The notes beneath the pieces are model-generated. The model was not told the DNA's origin and ran no database searches. It worked only from the letters and a program-made list of their open reading frames with translations. A stretch of DNA of 15,961 nt from Pseudomonadota bacterium (GTDB taxonomy: Bacteria > Pseudomonadota > Gammaproteobacteria > Steroidobacterales > Steroidobacteraceae). Below, piece by piece: positions 1-7,346 of the stretch. Every line of letters begins with the position of its first letter. Position 1 is the stretch's first letter. The stretch spans positions 1 to 15,961 of the forward strand of contig JAEYUC010000019.1 in NCBI GenBank assembly GCA_023433705.1. The letters run 5' to 3'. The translations under genes were made by a program, and so were the position numbers.

Positions 1-2487
1 GATCTGCCCGCGTTCCTCGACGAACAGCACGTTCTTGTCGGTCTCCTCGGCGTTCACGAAATGCCGGAAACGCTTGAGAGTCTGCGGATCCTCGATCGCG
101 ACCTTCCACTCGCAGGCGTACGTGCCGATCACGCGCGCCATGTCGGCTTCGAGCTCGGCGGCGATGCCGAGCGAGTCTTCGCAAACCACCTTGCGCACGT
201 AATCGATGCCGCCCTCGAGGTTCTCGAGCCAGGTCGACGTGCGCTGCAGGCGGTCCGCCGTGCGCACGTAGAACATCAGGTAGCGGTCGATGTACTTGAT
301 CAGCGTCGCCGTATCGAGATCGCGCGCCAGCAGGTCGGCGTGGCGCGGCTTCATGCCGCCGTTGCCGGAGACGTACAGGTTCCAGCCGCCCTCGGTCGCG
401 ATCACGCCGACGTCCTTGCCCTGCGCTTCCGCGCATTCGCGCGTGCAGCCGGACACGGCGAACTTTATCTTGTGCGGCGCGCGCAGGCCCTTGTAGCGGT
501 TCTCGAGATCGATCGCGAGTCCAACCGAGTCCTGCACGCCGTAGCGGCACCACGTGGAGCCGACACAGCTCTTCACCGTGCGCAGCGCCTTGCCGTACGC
601 GTGGCCGGATTCGAACCCGGCGTCGATGAGCTCGCGCCAGATCTCGGGCAACTGGTGCACCTGCGCGCCGAACATGTCGATGCGCTGACCACCCGTGATC
701 TTGGTGTAGAGCCCGTATTTCTTCGCGATCTGGCCGATGACGATGAGCCCGTCCGGCGTGATCTCACCCCCCGGCACGCGCGGCACGACGGAATACGTGC
801 CATCCTTCTGCATGTTCGCGAGGTAGTAATCGTTCGTGTCCTGCAGCGGAGCGTTGCGCTTCTTGAGCACGAACTCGTTCCAGCACGAGGCCAGGATCGA
901 CGCGACCGCGGGCTTGCAGATATCGCAGCCGAGACCCTTGCCGTGTTTGGCGATCAGATCGTCGAAGGTCTTGATCTCTCCGACACGCACCAGGTGGAAA
1001 AGCTGCTGGCGCGTGTACGGGAAGTGCTCGCACATCGACACGTTGACGCTCACGCCGCGCTTCTTGAGCTCGGCGTTGAGTAGTTGGGTGACGAGCGGCG
1101 TGCAGCCGCCGCAGGACGTGCCCGCCTTGGTTTTCGTCTTGAGCGCGCCGACGGTCGTGCATCCCGCTTCGATGGCCGAGCAGATGCCGCCCTTCGTCAC
1201 GTTGTTGCAGGAACAGACCTGCGCGGTTGCCGGCAGCGCGGCCAGCGCGTTGGTCGGGGGTGCACCCGCGCTGGCCGCGGCCGCCGGAAACAGCAGCGTC
1301 TCGGGATTCTCGGGCAACGCCATCGCGTTGCTCATCGTCTGGTGCCACATCGAGTAGTCGGACGTATCGCCGACCAGCACCGCGCCGAGCAGTTTCTTGC
1401 ACTCGGCGTCGACCACCAGCTTCTTGTAGACCTCCTTGCGCTGGTCGAAGAACGAGTAGACGCGCGCGCCGGGGGTCGCCGCGTGCGCATCCCCGATCGA
1501 GCCGACTTCGACACCGAGCAGCTTGAGCTTGGTGCTCATGTCGGCGCCGGCGAAGGTTTCTCCCTCGGTGTCGAGAATGCGCGAGGCCGCGATGCGCGCC
1601 ATCTGGTAGCCCGGCGCGACGAGACCGAAGATCTTTCCGTCGAACGAAGCGCACTCGCCGATCGCGAAGATGGATTCGTCGGACGTGCGGCAATCACCGT
1701 TGATCACGATGCCGCCGCGCGGCGCGACTTCGAGCCCGCAGTCGCGCGCGAGCTCGTCGCGCGGTCGGATGCCCGCGGAGATCACGACGATGTCGGTTTC
1801 GAGCGAGCCGCCGTCGGCGAAATGCATGCGATGACGCGCGGACTCGCCGTCGTCGATGCGCGTGGTGTTCTTGCCGGTGTGGACCGCGACGCCGAGGCCT
1901 TCGATGCGTGAACGCAGCAGGCCGCCGCCGCCCTCGTCGACCTGCACGGCCATGAGTCGCGGCGCGAATTCCACCACGTGCGTAGTAAGACCGAGATCCT
2001 TGAGCGCCTTCGCGGCTTCGAGACCCAGCAAACCACCACCGATCACGACACCGCGCGTGGAGTTCCTGCCGAATTCGCCGATTGCCTCGAGGTCTTCGAT
2101 CGTGCGGTACACGAAGACGCCGGGACGATCGCGTCCCGGGATCGGCGGAACGAACGGATACGAACCAGTCGCGAGTACCAGGACATCGTATTCGTATTCC
2201 GCGCCGCTCTTCGTCGTAACGCGTTTGCCGGCGCGGTCGATCGCGACGACCGGATCGCCCGAGTGCAGCTCGATGCCGTTCTTGTCGAAGAATTCGCGCG
2301 TCGTGAGCGTGAGGTCATCGACGCTCGAACCGGAGAAGAACTTGGACAGGTTGACGCGGTCGTACGCGAGCCGCGGTTCTTCCGCGAGCATCGTGATCGA
2401 CAAATCCCTGGGTGAATCCTGGGTCAGCGATTCGAGAAACCGCTGCCCGACCATTCCGTGGCCGACGACAATAATTCGCGTGGACAT
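1..2487 (-). CDS. nirB: Nitrite reductase [NAD(P)H] large subunit, 3' end cut by window edge
   Basis: Cytoplasmic siroheme enzyme that reduces nitrite to ammonium with NAD(P)H, normally together with the small subunit NirD. The visible 829 codons are almost full length for the family (about 850 aa). Domains in order: an N-terminal FAD-binding fold (GHGMVG near residue 9) and a second dinucleotide fold (GGGLLGLEAA near residue 147); a BFD-like [2Fe-2S] region with C425-x-C427 and C459-x2-C462; a second Cys motif GCDICKP; and the siroheme/[4Fe-4S] ligands C641-x5-C647 and C681-x3-C685 (VSGCTRECAEAQ). The ATG at 2487 begins MSTRIIVVGHGMVGQ, as expected for NirB; a weak GAGGG lies 12 nt upstream. 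nirD would be expected just beyond the left edge but cannot be seen. Upstream lie a candidate sigma-54 promoter and NtrC-like site, pointing to an assimilatory, nitrogen-controlled role. Identification is firm; the regulation is inference. Confidence 0.97.
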   Translation of the reverse strand, partial: MSTRIIVVGHGMVGQRFLESLTQDSPRDLSITMLAEEPRLAYDRVNLSKFFSGSSVDDLTLTTREFFDKNGIELHSGDPVVAIDRAGKRVTTKSGAEYEYDVLVLATGSYPFVPPIPGRDRPGVFVYRTIEDLEAIGEFGRNSTRGVVIGGGLLGLEAAKALKDLGLTTHVVEFAPRLMAVQVDEGGGGLLRSRIEGLGVAVHTGKNTTRIDDGESARHRMHFADGGSLETDIVVISAGIRPRDELARDCGLEVAPRGGIVINGDCRTSDESIFAIGECASFDGKIFGLVAPGYQMARIAASRILDTEGETFAGADMSTKLKLLGVEVGSIGDAHAATPGARVYSFFDQRKEVYKKLVVDAECKKLLGAVLVGDTSDYSMWHQTMSNAMALPENPETLLFPAAAASAGAPPTNALAALPATAQVCSCNNVTKGGICSAIEAGCTTVGALKTKTKAGTSCGGCTPLVTQLLNAELKKRGVSVNVSMCEHFPYTRQQLFHLVRVGEIKTFDDLIAKHGKGLGCDICKPAVASILASCWNEFVLKKRNAPLQDTNDYYLANMQKDGTYSVVPRVPGGEITPDGLIVIGQIAKKYGLYTKITGGQRIDMFGAQVHQLPEIWRELIDAGFESGHAYGKALRTVKSCVGSTWCRYGVQDSVGLAIDLENRYKGLRAPHKIKFAVSGCTRECAEAQGKDVGVIATEGGWNLYVSGNGGMKPRHADLLARDLDTATLIKYIDRYLMFYVRTADRLQRTSTWLENLEGGIDYVRKVVCEDSLGIAAELEADMARVIGTYACEWKVAIEDPQTLKRFRHFVNAEETDKNVLFVEERGQI

Positions 2488-2528
2488 TGCTGAATCTGGC
2501 CCTCGTTCCGATAGCAATGACCTTGTTA

Positions 2529-2544
2529 AGCAACGTCCATGCCA
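2529..2544 (-). promoter_or_regulatory. Candidate sigma-54 (-24/-12) promoter of nirB
   Basis: On the minus strand the sequence TGGCATGGACGTTGCT fits the IUPAC sigma-54 consensus TGGCAYRNNNNTTGCW at every defined position, with the GG and GC dinucleotides 12 bp apart as required. It would place the transcription start near 2518, giving a leader of about 31 nt before the nirB ATG. It is in the only non-coding gap upstream of nirB and has the right orientation. The match is read by eye; promoter activity is inferred. Confidence 0.62.
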
Positions 2545-2594
2545 CGAACGCAGGCGGGGAGAGGTCCACAGCCGGGGCCTTGGATTGGATGGGT

Positions 2595-2611
2595 TGCCTC
2601 AGTCCGGTGCA
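2595..2611. promoter_or_regulatory. Candidate NtrC-type activator site upstream of nirB
   Basis: TGCCTC-AGTCC-GGTGCA matches the NtrC dyad TGCACC-N5-GGTGCA at 10 of 12 half-site positions. Its centre is about 85 bp upstream of the predicted sigma-54 start, a reasonable place for an enhancer-binding protein, though many NtrC sites lie farther out. Only one site is visible, whereas strong NtrC promoters often have two. Identification as NtrC rather than another activator is inference. Confidence 0.45.
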
Positions 2612-2630
2612 GGGGGTTGACCCTAGCGCC

Positions 2631-3125
2631 TCAGTTGCGGGCAGAGCTCCCGAAATACGCCCTCGCTTTCCTTGAAAAAGCAAAGGCATAGAGCAGCCAG
2701 ACGGCGGGTACGAAACAGAGGAGGAAGCTCAGGATGAGGCTCGGTAGCTGGGACTTGTCCTCGAGTGTGAGGTAAGTCGTGATCACGAGCCAGATCAACG
2801 CGCCGAGAAAGAACAAGTAAAGAGCAATGCCACACCAGCGGCCGAGCTGCGAGCGCCTGGGTAGTTGGTACAGCATCACGAACACGACGACGAGGAACCC
2901 GATGCGGAAACCGGTGTTGGTGGGCATCCAGATCATCGTCACACCCGCCTTGCTCCACTCCCAGACCCCGTAGAAGTAGCGCGTGATGCCGACGGCGAGC
3001 ATCGACGCCACCGCAACCGCCAGCACCTGCGTGATCGTCACCGCCCACGGCTTCGGTGGATGCTGCGCGCCGCGGTCGTCCGCCACCGTCGCTGTCGGCG
3101 GCAGATATGGATTGTGGTCGGTCAC
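2631..3125 (-). CDS. Small membrane protein, four predicted TM segments
   Basis: Encodes 164 aa. The N-terminus carries an NPYLPP motif, common at the start of small bacterial inner-membrane proteins of unknown function, followed by about 25 soluble residues. Four hydrophobic stretches follow, roughly at residues 28-48, 72-90, 98-120 and 128-148, and a short basic C-terminal tail. The start is GTG at 3125; it overlaps the stop of the upstream gene in a GTGA tetranucleotide, so the two are probably translationally coupled. No catalytic motif is visible and no function can be assigned. Confidence 0.8.
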   Translation of the reverse strand: MTDHNPYLPPTATVADDRGAQHPPKPWAVTITQVLAVAVASMLAVGITRYFYGVWEWSKAGVTMIWMPTNTGFRIGFLVVVFVMLYQLPRRSQLGRWCGIALYLFFLGALIWLVITTYLTLEDKSQLPSLILSFLLCFVPAVWLLYAFAFSRKARAYFGSSARN

Positions 3126-3520
3126 GACGAGGCGGGTTCGCGCAATGGGTTACCGAACACGACGTACGCGAATCCGGCGAAAAGGATCGCGTAGATAGCC
3201 GCCAACGCCCAGCACCAGGCCGGCACGAGGCCCGCATGAGCAGCTTTCGCAATCGCGAGGCCCGCGACCGTGAAATGCAGCAGGTTGCCCATCGCGACCG
3301 GCCGCCCGTAAATGCCGCCGATCAGGTTGCCCCGGCCCATCCAGTTGATCGCGGCGAAACCGCAATAGAGGGCGCCGGCCACCTGCACGACCAGTAGTTC
3401 GGCGCCCGCGCCCGGCGACCGGAACTTTGCCAACACGATTTCGGGCGCGAAGACGCAGGGGATTCCGAGCAGCAAGAGTGTCAGCGCGCTCGCGGACATG
3501 AGGAGGCGGGTCATGGTCAC
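3122..3520 (-). CDS. Small membrane protein, four predicted TM segments
   Basis: Encodes 132 aa, almost all hydrophobic, with TM segments roughly at residues 4-27, 42-62, 77-95 and 100-122. A Gly/Asn-rich stretch (NWMGRGNLIGGIYGRP) links TM2 and TM3. I chose the GTG at 3520 because a GGAG lies 7 nt upstream; an in-frame ATG two codons later (3514) is the alternative, 13 nt from that GGAG. The stop overlaps the start of the downstream membrane gene by 4 bp, so the pair likely forms one unit. Function unknown. Confidence 0.8.
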   Translation of the reverse strand: MTMTRLLMSASALTLLLLGIPCVFAPEIVLAKFRSPGAGAELLVVQVAGALYCGFAAINWMGRGNLIGGIYGRPVAMGNLLHFTVAGLAIAKAAHAGLVPAWCWALAAIYAILFAGFAYVVFGNPLREPASS

Positions 3521-3637
3521 GCGGGAACTCCAGTGAATGTGATGCGGCCCATCGCGGGTCCCGACTAGATAGTAGCGCCAACTCTTCGGGAATGGCGAAC
3601 CGCTGACGTGTTCACCACTCAGCTCACCGACTTCGGT

Positions 3638-4207
3638 TCAAACCTCATCCAGCCAACCCGTGGAGCGGCGCCAGTCGCGGATTTCCTCCTGTCGAGCCTC
3701 CCAGTCAACCGGTGGGCGTTCGCCGTAGTCCGCCATCCGGTGGCGATGGCGCCGGATGTCATCGGCCAACGGCGGCAAGCCGACTTCGGCGCGGCGGACG
3801 TCGACGTTCGACTCGTCGTCCATCGGCAGCGGATTCATCTGACCATCGCGGTCCCAATCGAACTGCGTTCCGTATCGCTGGCCCTTGCCTTCGTTCACGC
3901 GGATCCGGTCCTCGAGCATCGCGACGTGTACGGGCGAGACTTCACCTCGCGACGCGGCCTCGCTCATCAATGCGAGGCCGCGTCGCTGCAGCGAGGGATT
4001 GCTGATCGCGTGCTGGAGTATCAGCCAGGCGGCCTCAGCGCCATCCTCGCCTGCCAACGCGCGCGTCGGCCAGCCATGCGATTCGATGAGCGCGCGCAGG
4101 CGCGCCGCATTGCGCTCGTGGACCTCGCGCATGCGCGGGTGATATCCCTTGAATAACTCGCCGCTTCGCGCGAGATCCTCCCGTACGCGCAGGTCCTCGG
4201 CCGCCAT
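3638..4207 (-). CDS. DUF6624 family protein
   Basis: Encodes 189 aa. The sequence has the conserved signatures I associate with DUF6624: an N-terminal acidic/basic helix (MAAEDLRVREDLARSGEL), a central GEDGAEAAWLILQHA block at about residues 52-67, an RRGLALMSEAASRGE block and an RYGTQFDWDRDGQ block near 110-124. The family is widespread, soluble and of unknown function. The ATG at 4207 looks internal to the usual N-terminus: the 18 codons upstream, back to the in-frame TAG at 4262-4264 that ends the previous gene, read like the family's leading helix (KLQSVRSELLE) but contain no ATG, GTG or TTG. Either a rare CTG start is used or the protein starts at 4207. The plus-strand ORF over the same stretch is a shadow. 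Confidence 0.85.
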   Translation of the reverse strand: MAAEDLRVREDLARSGELFKGYHPRMREVHERNAARLRALIESHGWPTRALAGEDGAEAAWLILQHAISNPSLQRRGLALMSEAASRGEVSPVHVAMLEDRIRVNEGKGQRYGTQFDWDRDGQMNPLPMDDESNVDVRRAEVGLPPLADDIRRHRHRMADYGERPPVDWEARQEEIRDWRRSTGWLDEV

Positions 4208-4261
4208 TTCGAGCAGCTCGGAGCGAACGGATTGGAGTTTTACATCCAGACGCGCGCCTTT

Positions 4262-4708
4262 CTAACTTGTCCTGGTCGGCCTGAACGGCAGCCTCACCAA
4301 TACCGCGGTTGCCACGAAAGAAGGCAGAAGAATGCGAAGCAGATCCAGCGCCGCTCCCCAGTCCGCGGGATTGCAGACTTCACCGGCCGGACACCTTTCC
4401 AGGACGATGGGAATCGTCGGCAACATCCACGCGAATAGATAGGCAATCGCACCACAGGAGAAAAACCACGTCGCCGAACGATCGGACGATCGCGAGCGGA
4501 AGATGGCGAGCGCCAATGCGGCGCCCGCCGCCATTACGAGGAAAAGACCTGTCCTGAGGATCGCATTCAGTCCAAGGCTCTCGAGCGGCGTGGTATGTAC
4601 GAAGCTCTCAGGATGACTGACCGCCTCGTAACCAATGAGGAACAAGGAAACCACGTATCCACCGAGGCCGACGAGTGTTGCGCGTTGAAGCAGGCGACGC
4701 ATGGTCAC
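4262..4708 (-). CDS. Four-TM membrane protein of unknown function
   Basis: Encodes 148 aa with hydrophobic segments roughly at residues 11-31, 48-72, 79-101 and 120-141. A loop before TM4 holds two cysteines (CPAGEVCNPADWG) that could form a periplasmic disulfide. The start is GTG at 4708, directly abutting the TAG of the upstream SnoaL-like gene; an ATG two codons in (4702) is an alternative. The GTG-ACC-ATG double-start arrangement is the same as in the gene starting at 3520. The tight packing suggests co-transcription with the genes at 4709-6068. No recognised family. Confidence 0.8.
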   Translation of the reverse strand: MTMRRLLQRATLVGLGGYVVSLFLIGYEAVSHPESFVHTTPLESLGLNAILRTGLFLVMAAGAALALAIFRSRSSDRSATWFFSCGAIAYLFAWMLPTIPIVLERCPAGEVCNPADWGAALDLLRILLPSFVATAVLVRLPFRPTRTS

Positions 4709-5122
4709 CTACTGGGCCTCGAGCTCCGGATCCACGATCCCCGCCCACTCCAGAGCTTCCAGCCGCTCCCAGAAAGTCCGGTACTCGACGATCTTCCCAT
4801 CGCGAACCACGAAGCCATCGGCAAACCGTCCGCCCATCCACTCCGTCGAGCCATTCTTGCGCACCCTCGCGTGCAGGTAGACGACGACCTTCTCGCCGTT
4901 CTGCAAGAACTTCTCGGGGTCGCAACTTCCTTCGGCCCACGTTCCACGACCTTTCCGGATGTGCGCCTGCACCTCGGCGACCCCGCGATAGGTGCCGGAA
5001 GTCGAATGTCCCTCGGGCTCGACACGCAAAATTTCCGGATCGAAATCCTTGACGATCGCCTGCATGTCGAAGCGATTGATCGCGGAGAAGAAATCCTCGA
5101 GCACCTTGGTTTCCGCACTCAT
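4709..5122 (-). CDS. SnoaL-like / NTF2-like domain protein
   Basis: Encodes 137 aa, the usual size for a single cone-shaped NTF2-like domain. It shows the family pattern: an N-terminal helix with aromatic residues (VLEDFFSAINRFDMQAI), a strand-rich DPEILRVEPEG, a GTYRGVAEVQAHI helix, and the terminal strands GGRFADGFVVRDGKIVEYRTFW. Such proteins include polyketide cyclases, ketosteroid-isomerase-like enzymes and many of unknown substrate; nothing here fixes the reaction. The ATG at 5122 lies 5 nt after the stop of the DUF1801 gene, and the stop abuts the next gene, so this is an internal operon gene. Confidence 0.88.
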   Translation of the reverse strand: MSAETKVLEDFFSAINRFDMQAIVKDFDPEILRVEPEGHSTSGTYRGVAEVQAHIRKGRGTWAEGSCDPEKFLQNGEKVVVYLHARVRKNGSTEWMGGRFADGFVVRDGKIVEYRTFWERLEALEWAGIVDPELEAQ

Positions 5123-5127
5123 GGGAT

Positions 5128-5610
5128 TCAGCTCTTGCGGCGCGGCTTTTTCTTCGCGGCCGCGGTCTTGTTCGACTTGACGATGAGACTGCCCTTGCCC
5201 TTGGCCGGCAACGGGACGCTCGACAGCTCGATGCTCGAAGCGATGAACGCCTTCACATCCGGATGCGACAACGCGCTGGCCGACTCCAGCGAAATGAAGC
5301 GGGTCAGTTTGCCGGATCCCTTCAGGAGTTTTTTCGGATCCGGCAATTTCGGCCCCTGGTTGAAATACAAGTCCACGCCCGTGTTGCGCGCGGCGAACGA
5401 GACGATGCCTTCGATCCCGCGGTCGCTCGGCGAATAGGCAATCACAAGGGAGCCTGGATAGTCGTACGCCAGTTCATGCGCCGTCGGGAAGAGTTTGCGC
5501 AGGCCGGCACGGACCGATTTGGCCAGCTTCTGGATGGCCGGATCGAGCTTGTCGATGATGGATTGGAGCTGGGCCTCCGGCGTTTGCGCCATGGTCTTGC
5601 TGGTCGCCAT
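5128..5610 (-). CDS. DUF1801 domain protein
   Basis: Encodes 160 aa. Characteristic DUF1801 features are the helical N-terminus with paired repeats (IDKLDPAIQKLAKSVRAGLRKLFP), the HELAYDYPGSLVIAYS core, and the VDLYFNQGPKLPDPKKLLKGSGK loop near residues 79-101. A Lys/Arg-rich tail (TAAAKKKPRRKS) follows, perhaps binding nucleic acid or simply unstructured. The start at 5610 has GAGG 8 nt upstream; the longer open frame beyond it overlaps the GFA gene and is not supported. The family's biochemical role is not established. Operon with the genes on both sides. Confidence 0.87.
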   Translation of the reverse strand: MATSKTMAQTPEAQLQSIIDKLDPAIQKLAKSVRAGLRKLFPTAHELAYDYPGSLVIAYSPSDRGIEGIVSFAARNTGVDLYFNQGPKLPDPKKLLKGSGKLTRFISLESASALSHPDVKAFIASSIELSSVPLPAKGKGSLIVKSNKTAAAKKKPRRKS

Positions 5611-5654
5611 CTCCGTAACCTCGGTAGTTGGGGAGCGAGAAAGTCTTTCGAGAG

Positions 5655-6068
5655 TCAAGCCAGGTGCTCGAGGTCTCCGATCAAGTTTACCCAGGAGTGC
5701 TTGCGCTCTTCGTATACAGAGTAGCTCGGCGCGGGAAACGATGGGTCCGCGAACACACCCACGGGAATCGCGATGATTTCCGGGTCGTTCTCGGGCGTGT
5801 AGTACACGGTGGTCCCGCACCTGGGACAGAAGTTGAACCTGCTTTTCGTGCCCTCGTCGCCGGTACGAACGTATTCGCTGCTCGTGCCGCCAATCGTGAC
5901 CGCCGCCCGCGGGAATCGCGCCTGCGCGCTGAACACGCTTCCCGTACGACGTTGACACGCCAGGCAGTGGCACACCGAGACACGTAATGGCTCGCCTACG
6001 ACCTGCGCCCGGAGTTGTCCGCAACAACAGACCGCGGTTCGGGCCGAATTGGTTGGTGCGGAGCTCAT
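5655..6068 (-). CDS. GFA (CENP-V/glutathione-dependent formaldehyde-activating) family protein
   Basis: Encodes 137 aa with the full set of zinc-ligand cysteines of the family: C14/C16 in CCCG, C33-x-C35-x2-C38 in CHCLACQ followed by RRTGS, and C81-x2-C84 in CPRCGT. Family members fold as a Mss4-like zinc protein; the prototype (Gfa) was described in formaldehyde-glutathione chemistry, but most single-domain homologues have no proven activity, so the substrate is unknown. It is the upstream gene of the closely packed run to DUF1801, SnoaL-like and membrane genes; the gap to DUF1801 is 44 bp. Confidence 0.93.
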   Translation of the reverse strand: MSSAPTNSARTAVCCCGQLRAQVVGEPLRVSVCHCLACQRRTGSVFSAQARFPRAAVTIGGTSSEYVRTGDEGTKSRFNFCPRCGTTVYYTPENDPEIIAIPVGVFADPSFPAPSYSVYEERKHSWVNLIGDLEHLA

Positions 6069-6089
6069 GACTGGTGCTTCATGCGGATT

Positions 6090-6551
6090 TCAGCGGGCCG
6101 GGACAACGCCCGGGTGTTCAATTTTCAACAGCAGCGGCTCACTCGGGACACCGGTACTCGACACCGCGGTTACCTTGACGATTGCGTGGATAGGCTCCTG
6201 CATATCGGTGTTCCCGTCGCTCCAGATGAATCCAAGAACGCCCGGCTTCCTTGGCTTGATGAAACCTTGCGGAAACCTGATCGGCAGGTTGCCCTCGACT
6301 AGTTCGAATCTGAATCCGGCGATTTCCGCAGGCACCTTCAGAGACAGGAACCCGATATCCGCGCACATGCCGGCATCGCCAGCGTGACCTCGGCGAACGC
6401 TGTCCACACTGATTCTTGGCGGCGGCGTGGAGACGAATGAAGAAGGTGGTTCCGGGATCTGCTCGAAAGGCATGTAACCCGGCGCGATGCTGCACGCGAA
6501 AGCGGGCGACGCCAGGAGTAATGCGACGGTCAGGAGTTTTCGGCTTTGCAT
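6090..6551 (-). CDS. Exported protein of unknown function
   Basis: Encodes 153 aa from the ATG at 6551. It begins with a signal peptide: basic MQSRK, hydrophobic LLTVALLLASPAFA, then a cysteine at the probable cleavage point (AFA/C). The residues before the cysteine do not fit a standard lipobox, so a signal peptidase I cleavage is as likely as lipidation. A Pro-rich segment (PEPPSSFVSTPPP) follows, then a compact beta-rich domain. The frame extends upstream to a TTG at 6566, but the signal peptide argues for 6551. It is 21 bp upstream of the GFA gene. No family recognised. Confidence 0.75.
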   Translation of the reverse strand: MQSRKLLTVALLLASPAFACSIAPGYMPFEQIPEPPSSFVSTPPPRISVDSVRRGHAGDAGMCADIGFLSLKVPAEIAGFRFELVEGNLPIRFPQGFIKPRKPGVLGFIWSDGNTDMQEPIHAIVKVTAVSSTGVPSEPLLLKIEHPGVVPAR

Positions 6552-6576
6552 GTGTCCCCGAGTCAACCGCTGGCCC

Positions 6577-7038
6577 CTAACGAGTCAACTTCAGCCTGGG
6601 CGAGTTGTTTGACGTGACCTCTCTTGTCTGCCCATTCGGCGCCACCTCGTAGAGATCCTCCCAACCGATCCGATAGGCCGCACCGGCGACAACTTTGCTC
6701 TCGATCTGGCGCCTGCGCGCCGACTTCAGGCAGAACACGGCGATGATCGGCAGAGGACAGCTGACGTGGAAAATCGTGAGCGACCGATGACCTGGATCAA
6801 CCAGTACGTATCCCTTGCCCTTCTCGGCGGCGATGCCGTCCACCGCGTCCACGAACGTGCTGTCTGCCCACAGCACGGGAATTTCCGAGGTCTCCGCGTA
6901 GATAGTCGCCTGAGTCTTGCTCCGCGGTTTCCAGGAGGTGGCGCAGCCGGCTGTCACCATCAGCACCGCGCAGACCGACAGCTTCGCGAGACGTATCGAC
7001 GCGGAAGATGGAATGCGATGTTTACGCATGATTGGCAT
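6577..7038 (-). CDS. Putative lipoprotein
   Basis: Encodes 153 aa from the ATG at 7038 (MPIMRKHR); the next ATG at 7029 is an alternative. The N-terminus is basic followed by a hydrophobic stretch ending MVTAGC-ATSW, a plausible though not textbook lipobox (T at -3), suggesting an outer- or inner-membrane-anchored lipoprotein. The mature part contains FVDAVDGIAAEKGKGYVLVDPGHRSLTIFHVSCPLP and a C-terminal YRIGWEDLYEVAPNGQ; it resembles small envelope lipoproteins of unknown role. The start lies 2 nt after the stop of the upstream gene, so the two are probably co-translated. The longer frame up to 7206 overlaps that gene and is rejected. Confidence 0.75.
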   Translation of the reverse strand: MPIMRKHRIPSSASIRLAKLSVCAVLMVTAGCATSWKPRSKTQATIYAETSEIPVLWADSTFVDAVDGIAAEKGKGYVLVDPGHRSLTIFHVSCPLPIIAVFCLKSARRRQIESKVVAGAAYRIGWEDLYEVAPNGQTREVTSNNSPRLKLTR

Positions 7039-7040
7039 CG

Positions 7041-7346
7041 TCACACTGGCAGATCGTGGATCATGGCGTTTCGAATCTCGGCAATGGCATCGGTATCCCC
7101 GCTTACTGTGATGCCTACGTAGGTCTCGGCTTCGACTTCGATTCGTCCGCGAGGCCCGGACAATTCCACGCGCGTGATTTCCTGCGATCCACCAAGCGCC
7201 CACCACTCCTCTCGCGCTTCATACCCCAGGGTGGCAAGCACTGATCGAAGTCGTGCCGCGACAGCATGATCGTATTCGGGGCCTGCATTCCAAGTCTCTC
7301 GTGTCACGGACTTTGGCTCAATGATCCATTGACGCGTGGCATTCAA
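7041..7346 (-). CDS. Small soluble protein, TTG start coupled to upstream membrane gene
   Basis: Encodes about 101 aa. The frame is open far upstream (to 7628) but overlaps a clear membrane-protein gene there, so a late start is needed. The TTG at 7346 forms a TTGA overlap with the stop of that gene and has a purine-rich GAGGCGAG just before it; a GTG at 7364 is the alternative. The sequence (TRETWNAGPEYDHAVAARLRSVLATLGYEAREEWWALGGSQEITRVELSG) reads as a compact alpha/beta domain. No family recognised. Probably made together with the membrane protein of 7343-7759 and the lipoprotein of 6577-7038. Confidence 0.65.
   Translation of the reverse strand: MNATRQWIIEPKSVTRETWNAGPEYDHAVAARLRSVLATLGYEAREEWWALGGSQEITRVELSGPRGRIEVEAETYVGITVSGDTDAIAEIRNAMIHDLPV

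Noticed and set aside
61..2620. Several long plus-strand open frames across the nirB region
   Set aside because: They are antisense to an unmistakable nirB with all catalytic motifs; their sequences are Arg/Ala/His-rich and lack any domain pattern, as expected for shadows in GC-rich DNA.
3608..4156. 182-codon plus-strand frame
   Set aside because: It overlaps the DUF6624 gene, whose conserved motifs are clear on the minus strand.
6570..6590. CCCTAACGAG as an attC R' box between the two exported-protein genes
   Set aside because: Only the box-like 9-mer matches; the L' arm, stem and second half are absent, and part of it is the TAG stop of the lipoprotein gene.
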